From Kribbella pratensis (lineage in GTDB: Bacteria; Actinomycetota; Actinomycetes; Propionibacteriales; Kribbellaceae): DNA of 64,000 nucleotides. Both the position numbers and the translations under genes were made by a program. The DNA lies in NCBI RefSeq assembly GCF_004366075.1, contig NZ_SODU01000002.1, positions 248,001 to 312,000 of the forward strand, given 5' to 3'. The notes below the pieces were generated by a model. The model was given only the letters and a program-made list of their open reading frames with translations, searched no databases and was not told where the DNA came from. Below, piece after piece: positions 33,384 through 41,620 of this stretch. Numbering within the stretch: the stretch's first letter is position 1; each line of letters starts with the position of its first letter.

Positions 33384-33740
33384 CTAGGCGACGAGGGTGT
33401 ACGCCGTGGGGACGGAGGAGTACGCGCGGGGGCCGGACGGAATGCGGCGGGACGCGGGGTCCTCGACGCGGATCGCGGCGGTCTGGAGACGGATCGGCAG
33501 CGTGGACCGGACCGCGGTGGTCAGATCGAACTGCACCTCGGCGAGCAGGTCGGACAGCTCCAGATCGAGCGCCCGGCAGATCGCGGCGAGGATCTCCGAG
33601 GACGGCTCCTTGCGGCCGCGCTCGATCTCGGACAGGTACGGCACCGACACCTGGGCCAGCTCGGCGAGCTCACGCAGGGTGATACCCCGCTCGCGCCGCA
33701 GCCGGCGGAAAACGCTTCCGATCACCTGGCGTAGCAACAC
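33384..33740 (-). CDS. XRE-family regulator, ClgR/PopR-like
   Basis: 118 residues from the GTG ('VLLRQVIGSVFRRLRRERG'), as in ClgR proteins which start at this point; the frame is open upstream to 33896 without conservation. The helix-turn-helix is 'TLRELAELAQVSVPYLSEIE', followed by 'RGRKEPSSEILAAICRALDL'. ClgR-type proteins activate clp protease and chaperone genes in actinobacteria. Two similar dyads 70-113 bp upstream may be its own sites. The C-terminal third is Ser/Arg-rich. Confidence 0.85.
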   Translation of the reverse strand: MLLRQVIGSVFRRLRRERGITLRELAELAQVSVPYLSEIERGRKEPSSEILAAICRALDLELSDLLAEVQFDLTTAVRSTLPIRLQTAAIRVEDPASRRIPSGPRAYSSVPTAYTLVA

Positions 33741-33809
33741 GTCTGGCCCTCCTCGCCTCCGGATCTCCTGTACCGAGTGTGCCACCCCAGCAAGCTCCAC
33801 CGCCCCGAA

Positions 33810-33853
33810 TCTGCCCTGAGCAGATTCCCCACACCGTTCTGCTCTGCGCAGAA
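33810..33853. promoter_or_regulatory. pair of TCTGC-n5-GCAGA dyads upstream of the ClgR-like gene
   Basis: TCTGCCCTGAGCAGA (33810-33824) and TTCTGCTCTGCGCAGAA (33837-33853) are inverted repeats with the same half-site and a five-base spacer, 28 bp apart. They sit where an autoregulator would bind upstream of the leftward XRE gene. Which protein binds them is inference. Confidence 0.55.
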
Positions 33854-33857
33854 TCCA

Positions 33858-33916
33858 ACTTTGAGAAGCCACCAACCACTTTCGCGGCCGAAACATGGTT
33901 GGTGGCTTCTCAAAGT
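33858..33916. terminator. long hairpin after the PLP-enzyme gene (21-bp perfect arms)
   Basis: Bases 33858-33878 are the exact reverse complement of 33896-33916, and the loop holds another stem (TTTCG 33880-33884 with CGAAA 33889-33893). It starts eight bases past the stop of the leftward PLP-enzyme gene. It likely stops transcription before the XRE promoter, although no T tract follows. The arms are much longer than a normal terminator. Confidence 0.65.
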
Positions 33917-33924
33917 CCGGGGAG

Positions 33925-35076
33925 TCAGGCGTGGGTGAGGGCTTGGGCCAGGTCGGCGGTGAGGTCTTCGGGGTCTTCCAGGCCGAGGCTCAGGCGGAGC
34001 AGGGCGTCGGTCGGTTTGGCCTCCGACGCGACCAGGCGGTGGGTCAGGGCGGCGGGGTGCTGGATAAGGGTGTCGACTCCGCCGAGCGAGACGGCGTGGG
34101 TGATGAGCTTGAGGCCGCTCGCCACCCGGGACGCCGCTTCGTAGCCGCCGCTGAGCGTGAACGCGAGCACCGCGCCCGGCCCCGCCTGCTGCCGGCCGAT
34201 CAGCCCGGCCGGATCGGTCAGGCCCGGGTAGTGGACCCGCTCGACGGTCGGCTGCGCGGACAGCCAGTCCGCGACCTTGATGGCGGTCGCCTGCTGCGCC
34301 CGTACTCGAACAGGCAGCGTCTGCAGTCCCCGGTGCAGTTCGTACGCCGCCAACGGGTGCAGCAGGCCACCTGTCACAGCGCGGATCTGCCGAAGCCGGC
34401 CGACCCACTCCACGCCGGCCGCGACGACGCCACCCATCACGTCGCCATGACCGCCGAGGTACTTGGTTGCCGAGTGCAACACCAGGCTCGCCCCGTGCCG
34501 AGCCGGTTGCTGCAGGACCGGCGTCGCGAAGGTGTTGTCGACCAGGACCGGTACGTCACCGGCCGCGGTGGCGACGTACGCGATGTCGACGAGGTCGACG
34601 GTCGGGTTCGCCGGGGTCTCGACGATCACCAGGCCGGTGTCCGGGCGGATCGCTCCGGCGACCTCACTCGGCTCGGCGTACGTGACAGTTGTCCCCAGGA
34701 GGCCTGTGGACAACAGGTGGTCGGTGCCGCCGTACAGGGGTCGTACGGCGACCACATGTGGACGGCCTGCTGCGACGGTGGCGAGCAGGCACGCGGTGAG
34801 CGCGGCCATGCCGGACCCGAAGGCGACCGCGCCGTCGCAGTGTTCGAGCTCCGCGAGCGCGTCTTCGAAGCGCGCGACCGTCGGGTTCCACAGGCGCTGG
34901 TAGACCAGGCTCCCGCCGTCAGGCCCGCGACCCTGCGCGAGTTCGTCGTACGACGCTCCGCCGGTGTGGACGTCGGGGAGCGGATAGGTGGTGGACAGGT
35001 CGATCGGCGGGACGTGGACGCCGAGGGCGGCCAGGTCGTCGCGGCCGGCGTGTACGGACCGGGTGTCCAGCTGCAT
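33925..35076 (-). CDS. Cys/Met-metabolism PLP-dependent enzyme (cystathionine gamma-synthase/lyase type)
   Basis: 383 residues from the ATG behind AGGAGG; the frame is open further upstream but covers the promoter. The PLP Lys lies in '[19 protein letters not shown]'; upstream are '[20 protein letters not shown]', 'AFGSGMAAL' and '[14 protein letters not shown]'. The family includes cystathionine gamma-synthase, gamma-lyase and methionine gamma-lyase, which cannot be told apart by eye. The divergent Lrp-type gene probably regulates it, suggesting amino-acid catabolism as the role. Confidence 0.88.
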   Translation of the reverse strand: MQLDTRSVHAGRDDLAALGVHVPPIDLSTTYPLPDVHTGGASYDELAQGRGPDGGSLVYQRLWNPTVARFEDALAELEHCDGAVAFGSGMAALTACLLATVAAGRPHVVAVRPLYGGTDHLLSTGLLGTTVTYAEPSEVAGAIRPDTGLVIVETPANPTVDLVDIAYVATAAGDVPVLVDNTFATPVLQQPARHGASLVLHSATKYLGGHGDVMGGVVAAGVEWVGRLRQIRAVTGGLLHPLAAYELHRGLQTLPVRVRAQQATAIKVADWLSAQPTVERVHYPGLTDPAGLIGRQQAGPGAVLAFTLSGGYEAASRVASGLKLITHAVSLGGVDTLIQHPAALTHRLVASEAKPTDALLRLSLGLEDPEDLTADLAQALTHA

Positions 35077-35089
35077 CGTCACTGCCTCC

Positions 35090-35200
35090 TCCACCTGTGG
35101 ACAAGTGAGGAGACTGTGGAATCTTCTGCGAGATTGGCGCAATAGTTCCGAAGAAAATTCGTCCACAGGGTCATCCACACGCTGTGGATTCTGTGGATGA
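35090..35200. promoter_or_regulatory. cluster of TGTGGA/TCCACA half-sites between the PLP-enzyme and Lrp genes
   Basis: A dyad TCCACCTGTGGA at 35090-35101 is followed by TCCACA at 35162 and 35174 and TGTGGA at 35183 and 35192; 35173-35189 is ATCCACA-CGC-TGTGGAT. Multiple phased half-sites in a divergent region next to an Lrp/AsnC gene fit the wrapped-octamer binding of that family. Confidence 0.55.
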
Positions 35201-35216
35201 GCTCTACAGTGGGGGT

Positions 35217-35762
35217 ATGCCGAAGGATCGTCGGAGCCCGGGACCGGCTCCGCGGGCTGCGCCTGGGACTGGGCCTGAAGGGCTCGACGAAGTGGACCGG
35301 ACGCTGGTCAACCTGCTGACGGCGGACGGCCGGATGCCGAACAACGCGCTCGCCGAGGCAGCCGGCATCGCGCCGTCGACGTGCCTGACCCGGGTGCGGT
35401 CACTCCGCGAACGCGGGGTGATCCGCGGATTCCACGCCGACGTGGACCTGGCCGCGCTGGGTCAGCCGCTGCAGGCGCTGATCGCGATCCGGATCGGCGC
35501 GCACTCGCGCGACGAGATCGACCGCTTCCGCACGAACGTCCCCCGGCTCCCCGGGGTGCTGTCGCTGTTCCACGTCAGCGGCGCGAACGACTACCTGCTG
35601 CACGTCTCCGCGGCGACACCGGACGCGCTCCGGGAGTTCGTGCTCGACCACCTGACCGCCGATCCAGCGGTCAGCCACGCGGAAACGAGCCTCATCTTCG
35701 AACACGTCCGCGGGACACCGGACGCGCACCACTCACCAAAGTCGCGGACGCCGGCAAGCTGA
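35217..35762 (+). CDS. Lrp/AsnC-family transcriptional regulator
   Basis: 181 residues from ATG; a frame-open GTG-rich stretch upstream is the promoter. After a ~25-residue Pro/Gly-rich extension comes the winged helix 'LDEVDRTLVNLLTADGRMP' and 'AEAAGIAPSTCLTRVRSLRE'. The RAM/effector domain holds 'LFHVSGANDYLLHVSA'. Divergent from the PLP enzyme gene, which it likely controls in response to an amino acid. Confidence 0.9.
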   Translation: MPKDRRSPGPAPRAAPGTGPEGLDEVDRTLVNLLTADGRMPNNALAEAAGIAPSTCLTRVRSLRERGVIRGFHADVDLAALGQPLQALIAIRIGAHSRDEIDRFRTNVPRLPGVLSLFHVSGANDYLLHVSAATPDALREFVLDHLTADPAVSHAETSLIFEHVRGTPDAHHSPKSRTPAS

Positions 35763-35823
35763 CGCTCGAGCGACCGGGGGAATCGGTCGTTCGCGCGGGT
35801 TGGTGAGTGCTACAGGTCCGCGG

Positions 35824-36843
35824 TCAGCGCGGCTTCAGGCCCCAGGCTTCGGCGAGCAGCTGGAACGAGCGGCGACGTTCCGCCGGGTTGTGGATATTCG
35901 TGGTGATGATCAGCTCGTCGGCGCCGGCGGAGTCGGCGCGGTGACGTAGGTCGGCGGCTACCTGGTCAGGGGTGCCGACGGAGACGAGGCCGGCCCACTC
36001 CTCCACGGCTGCCACCTCCGCGTCGGACCACGGGTAGGCCTCTGCCTCCTCGGGCGACGGCAGCGGTCCCGGGCGGCCGGAGCGGAGGCGGAGCATGGAG
36101 AGCGCGTTGGCGCGAGCGAGCTGCTGCGCACGTTCTTCGGTCTCGGCGACGATCGCGGCGAGCGCGAGGATCGCGTGCGGCCCGCCGTCGTGCTCGAGGC
36201 GCTGGAAGTTCGTCTTGTACGCCGAGATGACGCCGGCCGGATCGAGTGTCCCGAAGTGGCCGGCGTACGCGAATCCGGTCCCGAGCGCGGCGGCCGCCTG
36301 ACCGCCGTACGTGCTGGATCCGAGGATCCATACCGGCGGCAGCGGTACGTCGTCCGGTTGCGCGCTGATCGGCTCGAACGGATGCCCCGCCGGGAACCCT
36401 TCGGCGTATGCACGGAGCTCGGCGTACTGCTCGGTGAAGTCGTCCGCCCCGAGCGCCTCGCGGCTACGGCGCAACGCGAGCGCCGTGCGCTGGTCGGTGC
36501 CCGGTGCGCGACCGAGGCCGAGGTCGATGCGGTCCGGGTACAGCCCGCCGAGGACCCGGAACGTCTCGGCGACCTTGAGCGGGGAGTGGTTCGGCAGCAT
36601 GATGCCGCCGGATCCGACCCGGATCGTCGAGGTCGCGGCCGCCACCGCGGCGATCATCACCTCGGGGCTGGTGCTGACGACGCTCGGGATGTTGTGGTGC
36701 TCGGCGAGCCAGAACCGGTGATACCCGGCGGCCTCGGCGGTGCGGGCCAGTTCCAGCGTCTCGTGCAGCGCCTCCGACGGCCGCGTACCCGTCGGCACCG
36801 GCGAGAGATCGAGCACGGACAGGGGCATCGGTTCGGCGGTCAC
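35824..36843 (-). CDS. LLM-class flavin-dependent oxidoreductase (luciferase-like)
   Basis: 339 residues. Features of the bacterial luciferase-like MsnO8 type: 'LSVLDLSPVPTG' at the start, 'YHRFWLAEHHNIPSVVSTSP', 'IRVGSGGIMLPNHSPLKVAE' and 'LYPDRIDLGLGRAPGTD'. It uses reduced FMN from a partner. The gene directly upstream on the same strand encodes an NADPH-dependent FMN reductase 30 bp away, so the two form a two-component system under a SoxR-like promoter. Confidence 0.9.
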   Translation of the reverse strand: MTAEPMPLSVLDLSPVPTGTRPSEALHETLELARTAEAAGYHRFWLAEHHNIPSVVSTSPEVMIAAVAAATSTIRVGSGGIMLPNHSPLKVAETFRVLGGLYPDRIDLGLGRAPGTDQRTALALRRSREALGADDFTEQYAELRAYAEGFPAGHPFEPISAQPDDVPLPPVWILGSSTYGGQAAAALGTGFAYAGHFGTLDPAGVISAYKTNFQRLEHDGGPHAILALAAIVAETEERAQQLARANALSMLRLRSGRPGPLPSPEEAEAYPWSDAEVAAVEEWAGLVSVGTPDQVAADLRHRADSAGADELIITTNIHNPAERRRSFQLLAEAWGLKPR

Positions 36844-36873
36844 GTTGAAGTGCCAACCACCACCTGCGACAAC

Positions 36874-37398
36874 CTATTCCGGGTACGGCGTCTCCGCGCG
36901 GGCGTCGCGGAGGGAGCGGGCCCACCAGGCGAGTTGGTGGAGAAGGGCGGTCGCGGCCGCGGTGGTCGTGGGGTCGGCCGGCTCTCCGTCGATGAAGTCC
37001 TCTTCGCGGAAGCCGAGGCTGTCGCGGATCGTCACCGCGTGCAGTTCGCCGAAGACGAGCCGGAGCTGCTCGGCCGCACGCAGTCCACCCGACCGTCCGC
37101 CGTACACCACGAACCCCACCGGCTTCGCGTACCAAGGCCGGCGTACGGCGTCGATCGCGGTCTTCACGTCCCCCGGGTAGGCGTGGTTGTACTCCGCCGT
37201 GACGATCATCACCGCGTCCGCGTCCTCGATCCGCCCCGGCAACTCGGTGAGCGGCACCGTGCTCAGGTCGATCAGGTCGAGCTTGAACTCGTCCGCGCGC
37301 TCGACCTCCCGCGCGAACCACCGCGTGACCGCCGTCCCGAACCGCCCGGCGTCGAGATTGCGCGTCAGCACGACGAGCCGGAGCGGATGAACTGTCAC
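36874..37398 (-). CDS. NADPH-dependent FMN reductase
   Basis: 174 residues from the GTG at 37398; the upstream frame covers the promoter. Flavodoxin-like fold with the FMN-binding 'TAEYNHAYPGDVKTAID' and 'KPVGFVVYGGRSGGLRA', the hallmark of the FMN_red family. It supplies reduced flavin to the LLM oxidoreductase. In Streptomyces a member of this family is a SoxR target, and a SoxR-box promoter lies immediately upstream here, giving an almost leaderless message. Confidence 0.9.
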   Translation of the reverse strand: MTVHPLRLVVLTRNLDAGRFGTAVTRWFAREVERADEFKLDLIDLSTVPLTELPGRIEDADAVMIVTAEYNHAYPGDVKTAIDAVRRPWYAKPVGFVVYGGRSGGLRAAEQLRLVFGELHAVTIRDSLGFREEDFIDGEPADPTTTAAATALLHQLAWWARSLRDARAETPYPE

Positions 37399-37406
37399 AA
37401 CCAGCG

Positions 37407-37437
37407 ACGCTAATACCTCAACAAGACTTGAGGTCAA
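37407..37437 (-). promoter_or_regulatory. SoxR-box promoter driving the FMN reductase operon
   Basis: On the minus strand CCTCAAGTCTTGTTGAGG (37416-37433) matches the known 18-bp SoxR box closely, with perfect outer 6-bp arms. It fills the spacer between a -35 TTGACC (37432-37437) and a -10 TAGCGT (37407-37412), which are 19 bp apart. A lengthened 19-bp spacer over the dyad is the mark of MerR/SoxR-activated promoters. No soxR gene is in the window. Confidence 0.8.
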
Positions 37438-37443
37438 ACCGTC

Positions 37444-37830
37444 TCATCTGGAGGCCGGTACCGGTGCGGACCGCAACCCCTCGATCGCCAGTCCCGCAAC
37501 CACCAACGTCACCGCCCCGAGCGGCCATCGCACCGGCGCGATCAGGAACGCGCCGAACATCATGAGCATTCCGGCGCAGGCCGCGGCCGCGAAGATCGCC
37601 ACGCCGAACCCGGACCGCCTGCGACCGTTCAGCAAACCCAGCGCGATCAGCGCGACGATCACCACGAACGCCGTCGGGAAGACACTGAAGATCGCCACGT
37701 AGCCGTGTGGATCACACGTCGGCGCGTCGCAGGGTATCGACAGCATCGTCACGGGCTGCAGGATCGCCGCGACCGCGATCACCAGCATCCCGACCGCGTT
37801 GGCAGGCCAGAGCCAAGGCTTCGTCTTCAC
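37444..37830 (-). CDS. small integral membrane protein
   Basis: 128 residues from a GTG overlapping the stop of the protease gene by 4 bp. Four hydrophobic segments, e.g. 'AVGMLVIAVAAILQPVTML', 'FPTAFVVIVALIALGLL' and 'AIFAAAACAGMLMMFGAF'. Two Cys ('IPCDAPTCDPHG') lie in the first outer loop. No family recognised. Coupled translation suggests it works with the protealysin-like protease. Confidence 0.75.
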   Translation of the reverse strand: MKTKPWLWPANAVGMLVIAVAAILQPVTMLSIPCDAPTCDPHGYVAIFSVFPTAFVVIVALIALGLLNGRRRSGFGVAIFAAAACAGMLMMFGAFLIAPVRWPLGAVTLVVAGLAIEGLRSAPVPASR

Positions 37831-38975
37831 TCGACACGCGCCCGCTCGTCGACCGGCTGCTGGTCGGGCAACTGCGGGTCGGGTGGTGCGGCGGGTGGGG
37901 TGCTGGTTTCGAGGTTGGTCTGGGCGGCGTTCATGAGTGAAGTCTGGTCCCCCAGGACGCCGACGGTCTGCCAGGCCGTGGTCACCGCGGCGAGTTGCGG
38001 CGACTCGTCGCCGAACAGGTCCCGCGCCGCGGCCTCGGTCGCGGCGGCGAAGTCCTTGAGGCCGGCCGACGCTGCGAGCTTCCCCGACGTCAGTGTCGAG
38101 TACCAGATCTTGCCGGCGTCGTCGTACGCGTTCCCGCCGAGCTCGGTCGCGACCAGATAGAACGCCCGGTTCGGGATGCCCGAGTTGATGTGTACGCCGC
38201 CGTTGTCGTCGGCAGTGTCGACGTACCCGGACATGTCGGCCGGCTGCGGATCCTTTCCCAGCCGCGGATCGTCGTACGCCGTCCCGGGCGCCTTCATCGA
38301 CCGCAGCGCGACGCCCTGCACACCGGGCTGGAACAGTCCCGCCCCGATCAGCCAGTCGGCGTCCGCGGCACTCTGACCGAGCGCGTACTGCTTCGCGAGC
38401 GACCCGAAGACGTCCGAGATGCTCTCGTTCAGCGCGCCCGACTGGCCGTCGTAGGCGAGGTTCGCCGTGAACTGCGTGACGCCGTGGGTCAACTCGTGGC
38501 CGGTGACATCGATCGCCGACGTGAAGTTCCCGAAGATCTCGCCGTCCCCGTCGCCGAACACCATCTGCGCGCCGTCCCAGAACGCGTTCGCGTACCCGCG
38601 GTCGTAGTGCACCGTCGACGTGAGCACCAGGCCGGCGCCGTCGATCGAGTCGCGCCCGAAGCACTCCTTGAACAACGTCCAGGTGGCGCCGGTGCCGTCG
38701 TACGCCTGGTTCGTCGCTTGATCCTGAACGGGGTCGTCGCCCTCGGACCGAACCAGCGTGCCCGGCAGATCGGTCCCGTTCTCGGCGTCGTACACCTTGC
38801 GCTGCCGGCCGCCGCCCTCCGCCGCGGCCATGCGCTCCCGACCGGCTGCGGGCCGCGTTCGCAGTACGGCGTCGTGCTGCAGCGACTGCCTGATCCGGGC
38901 ACGAACGCTGGGGTCACCCGCGGATCGCTCGAGTTGCTCGAGGAGGTACGGCGGGACGATGGCGTGGAACACCAC
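37827..38975 (-). CDS. M4-family (protealysin-like) zinc metalloprotease
   Basis: About 382 residues when started at GTG 38975, where the family-typical 'HAIVPPYLLEQL' begins; the frame is open to 39038. Zinc motif 'VTGHELTHGVTQ' (HExxH) and downstream Glu 'NESISDVFGSL', then 'GGVHINSGIPNRAFY' with the active-site His. The precursor is the short protealysin type and lacks a signal peptide, so it may act inside the cell or leave by another route. The Pro-rich C-terminal tail is unusual. No emfourin-type inhibitor gene is next to it. Confidence 0.88.
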   Translation of the reverse strand: MVFHAIVPPYLLEQLERSAGDPSVRARIRQSLQHDAVLRTRPAAGRERMAAAEGGGRQRKVYDAENGTDLPGTLVRSEGDDPVQDQATNQAYDGTGATWTLFKECFGRDSIDGAGLVLTSTVHYDRGYANAFWDGAQMVFGDGDGEIFGNFTSAIDVTGHELTHGVTQFTANLAYDGQSGALNESISDVFGSLAKQYALGQSAADADWLIGAGLFQPGVQGVALRSMKAPGTAYDDPRLGKDPQPADMSGYVDTADDNGGVHINSGIPNRAFYLVATELGGNAYDDAGKIWYSTLTSGKLAASAGLKDFAAATEAAARDLFGDESPQLAAVTTAWQTVGVLGDQTSLMNAAQTNLETSTPPAAPPDPQLPDQQPVDERARVE

Positions 38976-39087
38976 TACAGGAAAACCCGGGCACCGGATA
39001 AACTCAAGGATTTGTGGCTGCCGCCGGGAGAATTCCACAAATGCGGCTTGAAACCAACGGCACGGATTTTAACACAAGGGACAGGAA

Positions 39088-41334
39088 TTGCCGAATCCAG
39101 TCGACACCGAACAGGCCAACCTGATCACGTTCTACGCTGCGCTGGACGCGGAGCGGGAGCGCACCGACGCACGCGCCGACGAGGAGCAGCTGGTCCAGAC
39201 CCGCAACGCCCAGGCGCTGCACCAGCGCGACGGCCGGATCCGTGACCTCAAGCTCCGGCAGGCCCGGCTGAACGCCGCCGAGGAAGGCCTGTACTTCGGC
39301 CGCCTGGACACCGCCGACGGCGAGATCCTGCACCTCGGCCGGATCGGTCTGCACGACGCGGACTACGAACCCCTGCTGGTGGACTGGCGTGCTCCAGCAG
39401 CTCGGCCCTTCTACATCGCGACCGCGGTGGCCAATCACGACGTCGTCCGCCGCCGGCACATCCAGACCCGGCTACGGCGCGTGGTCGACGTCCAGGACGA
39501 GCAGCTCGACCTCGGGCGGGACGCGGCGGACGCGTCCAAGCCCGGCACCGGCGTGATCGGCGAGGCCGTGCTGATGAAGGCGCTGGAGGCTCGCCGGACC
39601 GGTCAGATGGAGTCGATCGTGCAGACGATCCAGGCCGATCAGGACCGGATCATCCGCTCCGAACTGCCGGGAATCCTGGTCGTCCAAGGCGGTCCGGGCA
39701 CCGGTAAGACGGCAATCGCACTGCACCGGGCGGCATTTCTGTTGTACACGCATCGTGAGCAACTGGAAAAGCGCGGAATTCTCGTTGTCGGACCGAATGC
39801 GGCGTTCCTGCGATTCATCGGCCAGGTGCTCCCGTCACTCGGTGAGGAGGGCGTCCGGCTCGTCACGATCGCCGAACTGTTCCCGGGCGTGAACGCGACC
39901 CGCCCCGAGTCGCCGGAGAGTGCCGAGGTGAAGGGCCGGACGGTGATGGCCGACGTGATCGCGAAGGCGGTCGCCGATCGGCAATGGCTCCCGGAGCGCC
40001 CGGTCCACGTGACCGTCGAACGCACCGAGCTCACGCTCGACCCTTCCGTGTGCGCGACAGTCCACGCACGGGTCCGCAACCGCAACCTCACCCACAACCA
40101 GGCGCGCCCCTTCGTCCTCAACGAGATCACGGACCACCTCACCCATCAGTACGCCGAGCTGATCGGCACCGATCCGCTCGACGGGGAGCAGTTGCTCGAC
40201 GAGTACGACCTCGCCGAACTGCGCAGCGAGGTGCTCGCCGAGCCCGCTGTACAGGCGCTGCTCGAGCAGCTCTGGCCGTTGCTCAGTCCACAGCGGCTCT
40301 TGGAGGATCTGTACGGCGACGAGGATCGGCTCGCGTCCGCGGCGCCGCAGTTGTCCGCGCTGGATCGCGAACACCTGTTGCGGTACGGCGACGACTGGAG
40401 TCAGTCCGACGTACCGCTGCTGGACGAGGCGGCGGAGTTGCTCGGTGACGACGGGTCCGAGGCGGCGCGGGAGCGGGCCGCGCGGGCGCGCGCGATCGCT
40501 TATGCACAAGGTGCTCTGGACGTTCTCGCCGGTTCGGGGTCGACCGACTTCGACGAGGACGACGAGGCGGAAATCCTTACCGCCAAGGACATTCTCGACG
40601 CCGAGGCGTTCGCCGAGCGGTTCGAGGCGGAGGACGACCGGACGCTCGCCGATCGCGCCGCCGCGGATCGGCGGTGGACGTACGGTCATGTGATCGTCGA
40701 CGAGGCGCAGGAGCTGTCGCCGATGGCGTGGCGGGCGATCGCTCGGCGATGCCCGCTGCGGTCGATGACGGTGGTCGGCGACGTGGCGCAGACGAGCTCG
40801 ATCGGCGGCGGTACGTCGTGGGCGTCGGCGCTCGGTGAGACGTTCGGCGATCGCTGGCGGCTGGCGGAGCTGACGTTGAACTACCGCACGCCGGCCGAGG
40901 TGATGGAGCTCGCGCACGCAGTACTGCGCGAGGTCGACCCGTCGGCGCGGGCGCCGCAATCGGTCCGCTCCACAGGCGTGAAACCGTGGCACGTCGACGT
41001 ACCGGCGGCCGAACAGGCCTTGTACGTCTACAAGATGGCGGCGGAGGAGACGGCGTACGGCGAGGTCGGCGTGATCACGTCCCGCAGCCGGCTCGAGCTG
41101 ATCCAGGAGGCCGTCGACGGCCTGACCGGCGTCACGGTCCTCACCGCCCGCGAAGCCAAGGGCCTCGAGTTCGACTCCGTCCTGGTCGTCGATCCGGACG
41201 GCATCGTCATCGAGTCTCCCCGCGGTCTCCGCGACCTCTACGTCTCCCTGACCCGCTGCACCCAACGCCTGGGAGTGGTCGGCGAGCTACCCGACGTACT
41301 CGAGGATTCGTCCGCCTGGGAAGTTCGCCGCTGA
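39088..41334 (+). CDS. helD: HelD-type RNA polymerase recycling helicase
   Basis: 748 residues from TTG behind ACAGGAA. UvrD-like SF1 ATPase with Walker A 'VQGGPGTGKTAIALHRAAFL' at about residues 199-218, 'HVIVDEAQELSPMAWRA' (motif II), 'VVGDVAQTSS' (motif III) and 'TAREAKGLEFDSVLVVD' plus 'LYVSLTRC' at the end. The acidic N-terminal coiled coil ('QANLITFYAALDAERERTDA') inserts into RNA polymerase in known HelD proteins. HelD/HelR frees stalled polymerase and can give rifamycin tolerance. Confidence 0.92.
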   Translation: MPNPVDTEQANLITFYAALDAERERTDARADEEQLVQTRNAQALHQRDGRIRDLKLRQARLNAAEEGLYFGRLDTADGEILHLGRIGLHDADYEPLLVDWRAPAARPFYIATAVANHDVVRRRHIQTRLRRVVDVQDEQLDLGRDAADASKPGTGVIGEAVLMKALEARRTGQMESIVQTIQADQDRIIRSELPGILVVQGGPGTGKTAIALHRAAFLLYTHREQLEKRGILVVGPNAAFLRFIGQVLPSLGEEGVRLVTIAELFPGVNATRPESPESAEVKGRTVMADVIAKAVADRQWLPERPVHVTVERTELTLDPSVCATVHARVRNRNLTHNQARPFVLNEITDHLTHQYAELIGTDPLDGEQLLDEYDLAELRSEVLAEPAVQALLEQLWPLLSPQRLLEDLYGDEDRLASAAPQLSALDREHLLRYGDDWSQSDVPLLDEAAELLGDDGSEAARERAARARAIAYAQGALDVLAGSGSTDFDEDDEAEILTAKDILDAEAFAERFEAEDDRTLADRAAADRRWTYGHVIVDEAQELSPMAWRAIARRCPLRSMTVVGDVAQTSSIGGGTSWASALGETFGDRWRLAELTLNYRTPAEVMELAHAVLREVDPSARAPQSVRSTGVKPWHVDVPAAEQALYVYKMAAEETAYGEVGVITSRSRLELIQEAVDGLTGVTVLTAREAKGLEFDSVLVVDPDGIVIESPRGLRDLYVSLTRCTQRLGVVGELPDVLEDSSAWEVRR

Positions 41335-41373
41335 CGGCTGTTCGGCACCGTCTCGCGGGCCTACCGTCGAGAG

Positions 41374-41514
41374 ATGAAGAAGCCGCTGAGATGTCGGCTC
41401 CACCTGCACACGTGGAAGACCGAGCACAACGAGGAAGGTCAGCGCTACCAGCGCTGTCTCGGCTGCGGGACGACCCGCGACAAGCTCACGCTGAACAATT
41501 TCAGCGGCACCTAG
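41374..41514 (+). CDS. 46-residue zinc-ribbon-like small protein
   Basis: Begins 'MKKPLRCRLHLHTWK' and contains 'YQRCLGCGTTRDK'. One Cys and two His near the N-terminus plus the CxxC make a likely zinc site. A coding frame this short could be chance, but the composition (Lys, His, Cys) and the spacing of metal ligands look selected, and similar short proteins are common in actinobacteria. It follows helD by 39 bp. Confidence 0.6.
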   Translation: MKKPLRCRLHLHTWKTEHNEEGQRYQRCLGCGTTRDKLTLNNFSGT

Positions 41515-41620
41515 CGGTCAGCGCAGCATTTCTGTCGGTGCTGGAGTTCGAAGGGGGATGAGGAGCCCGGGCCATAGACAACGGAGAGTGACCGGGCTTG
41601 AATGGCTGGCGGGGGGAATC

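Noticed and set aside
35161..35200. TTCTGTGGATGA-like boxes considered as DnaA boxes/origin
   Set aside because: They lack the TTATCCACA consensus, are arranged as dyads in a regulator-target promoter, and no dnaA/dnaN genes are nearby.
39010..39042. ATTTGTGG/CCACAAAT repeat upstream of helD considered as a rifamycin-associated element
   Set aside because: It does not resemble the RAE sequence as I remember it and has a long, unrelated loop; left as a possible minor hairpin only.
39835..41265. 476-codon minus-strand frame opposite helD
   Set aside because: Antisense to a gene with all SF1 helicase motifs; low-complexity Arg/Val/Leu composition.
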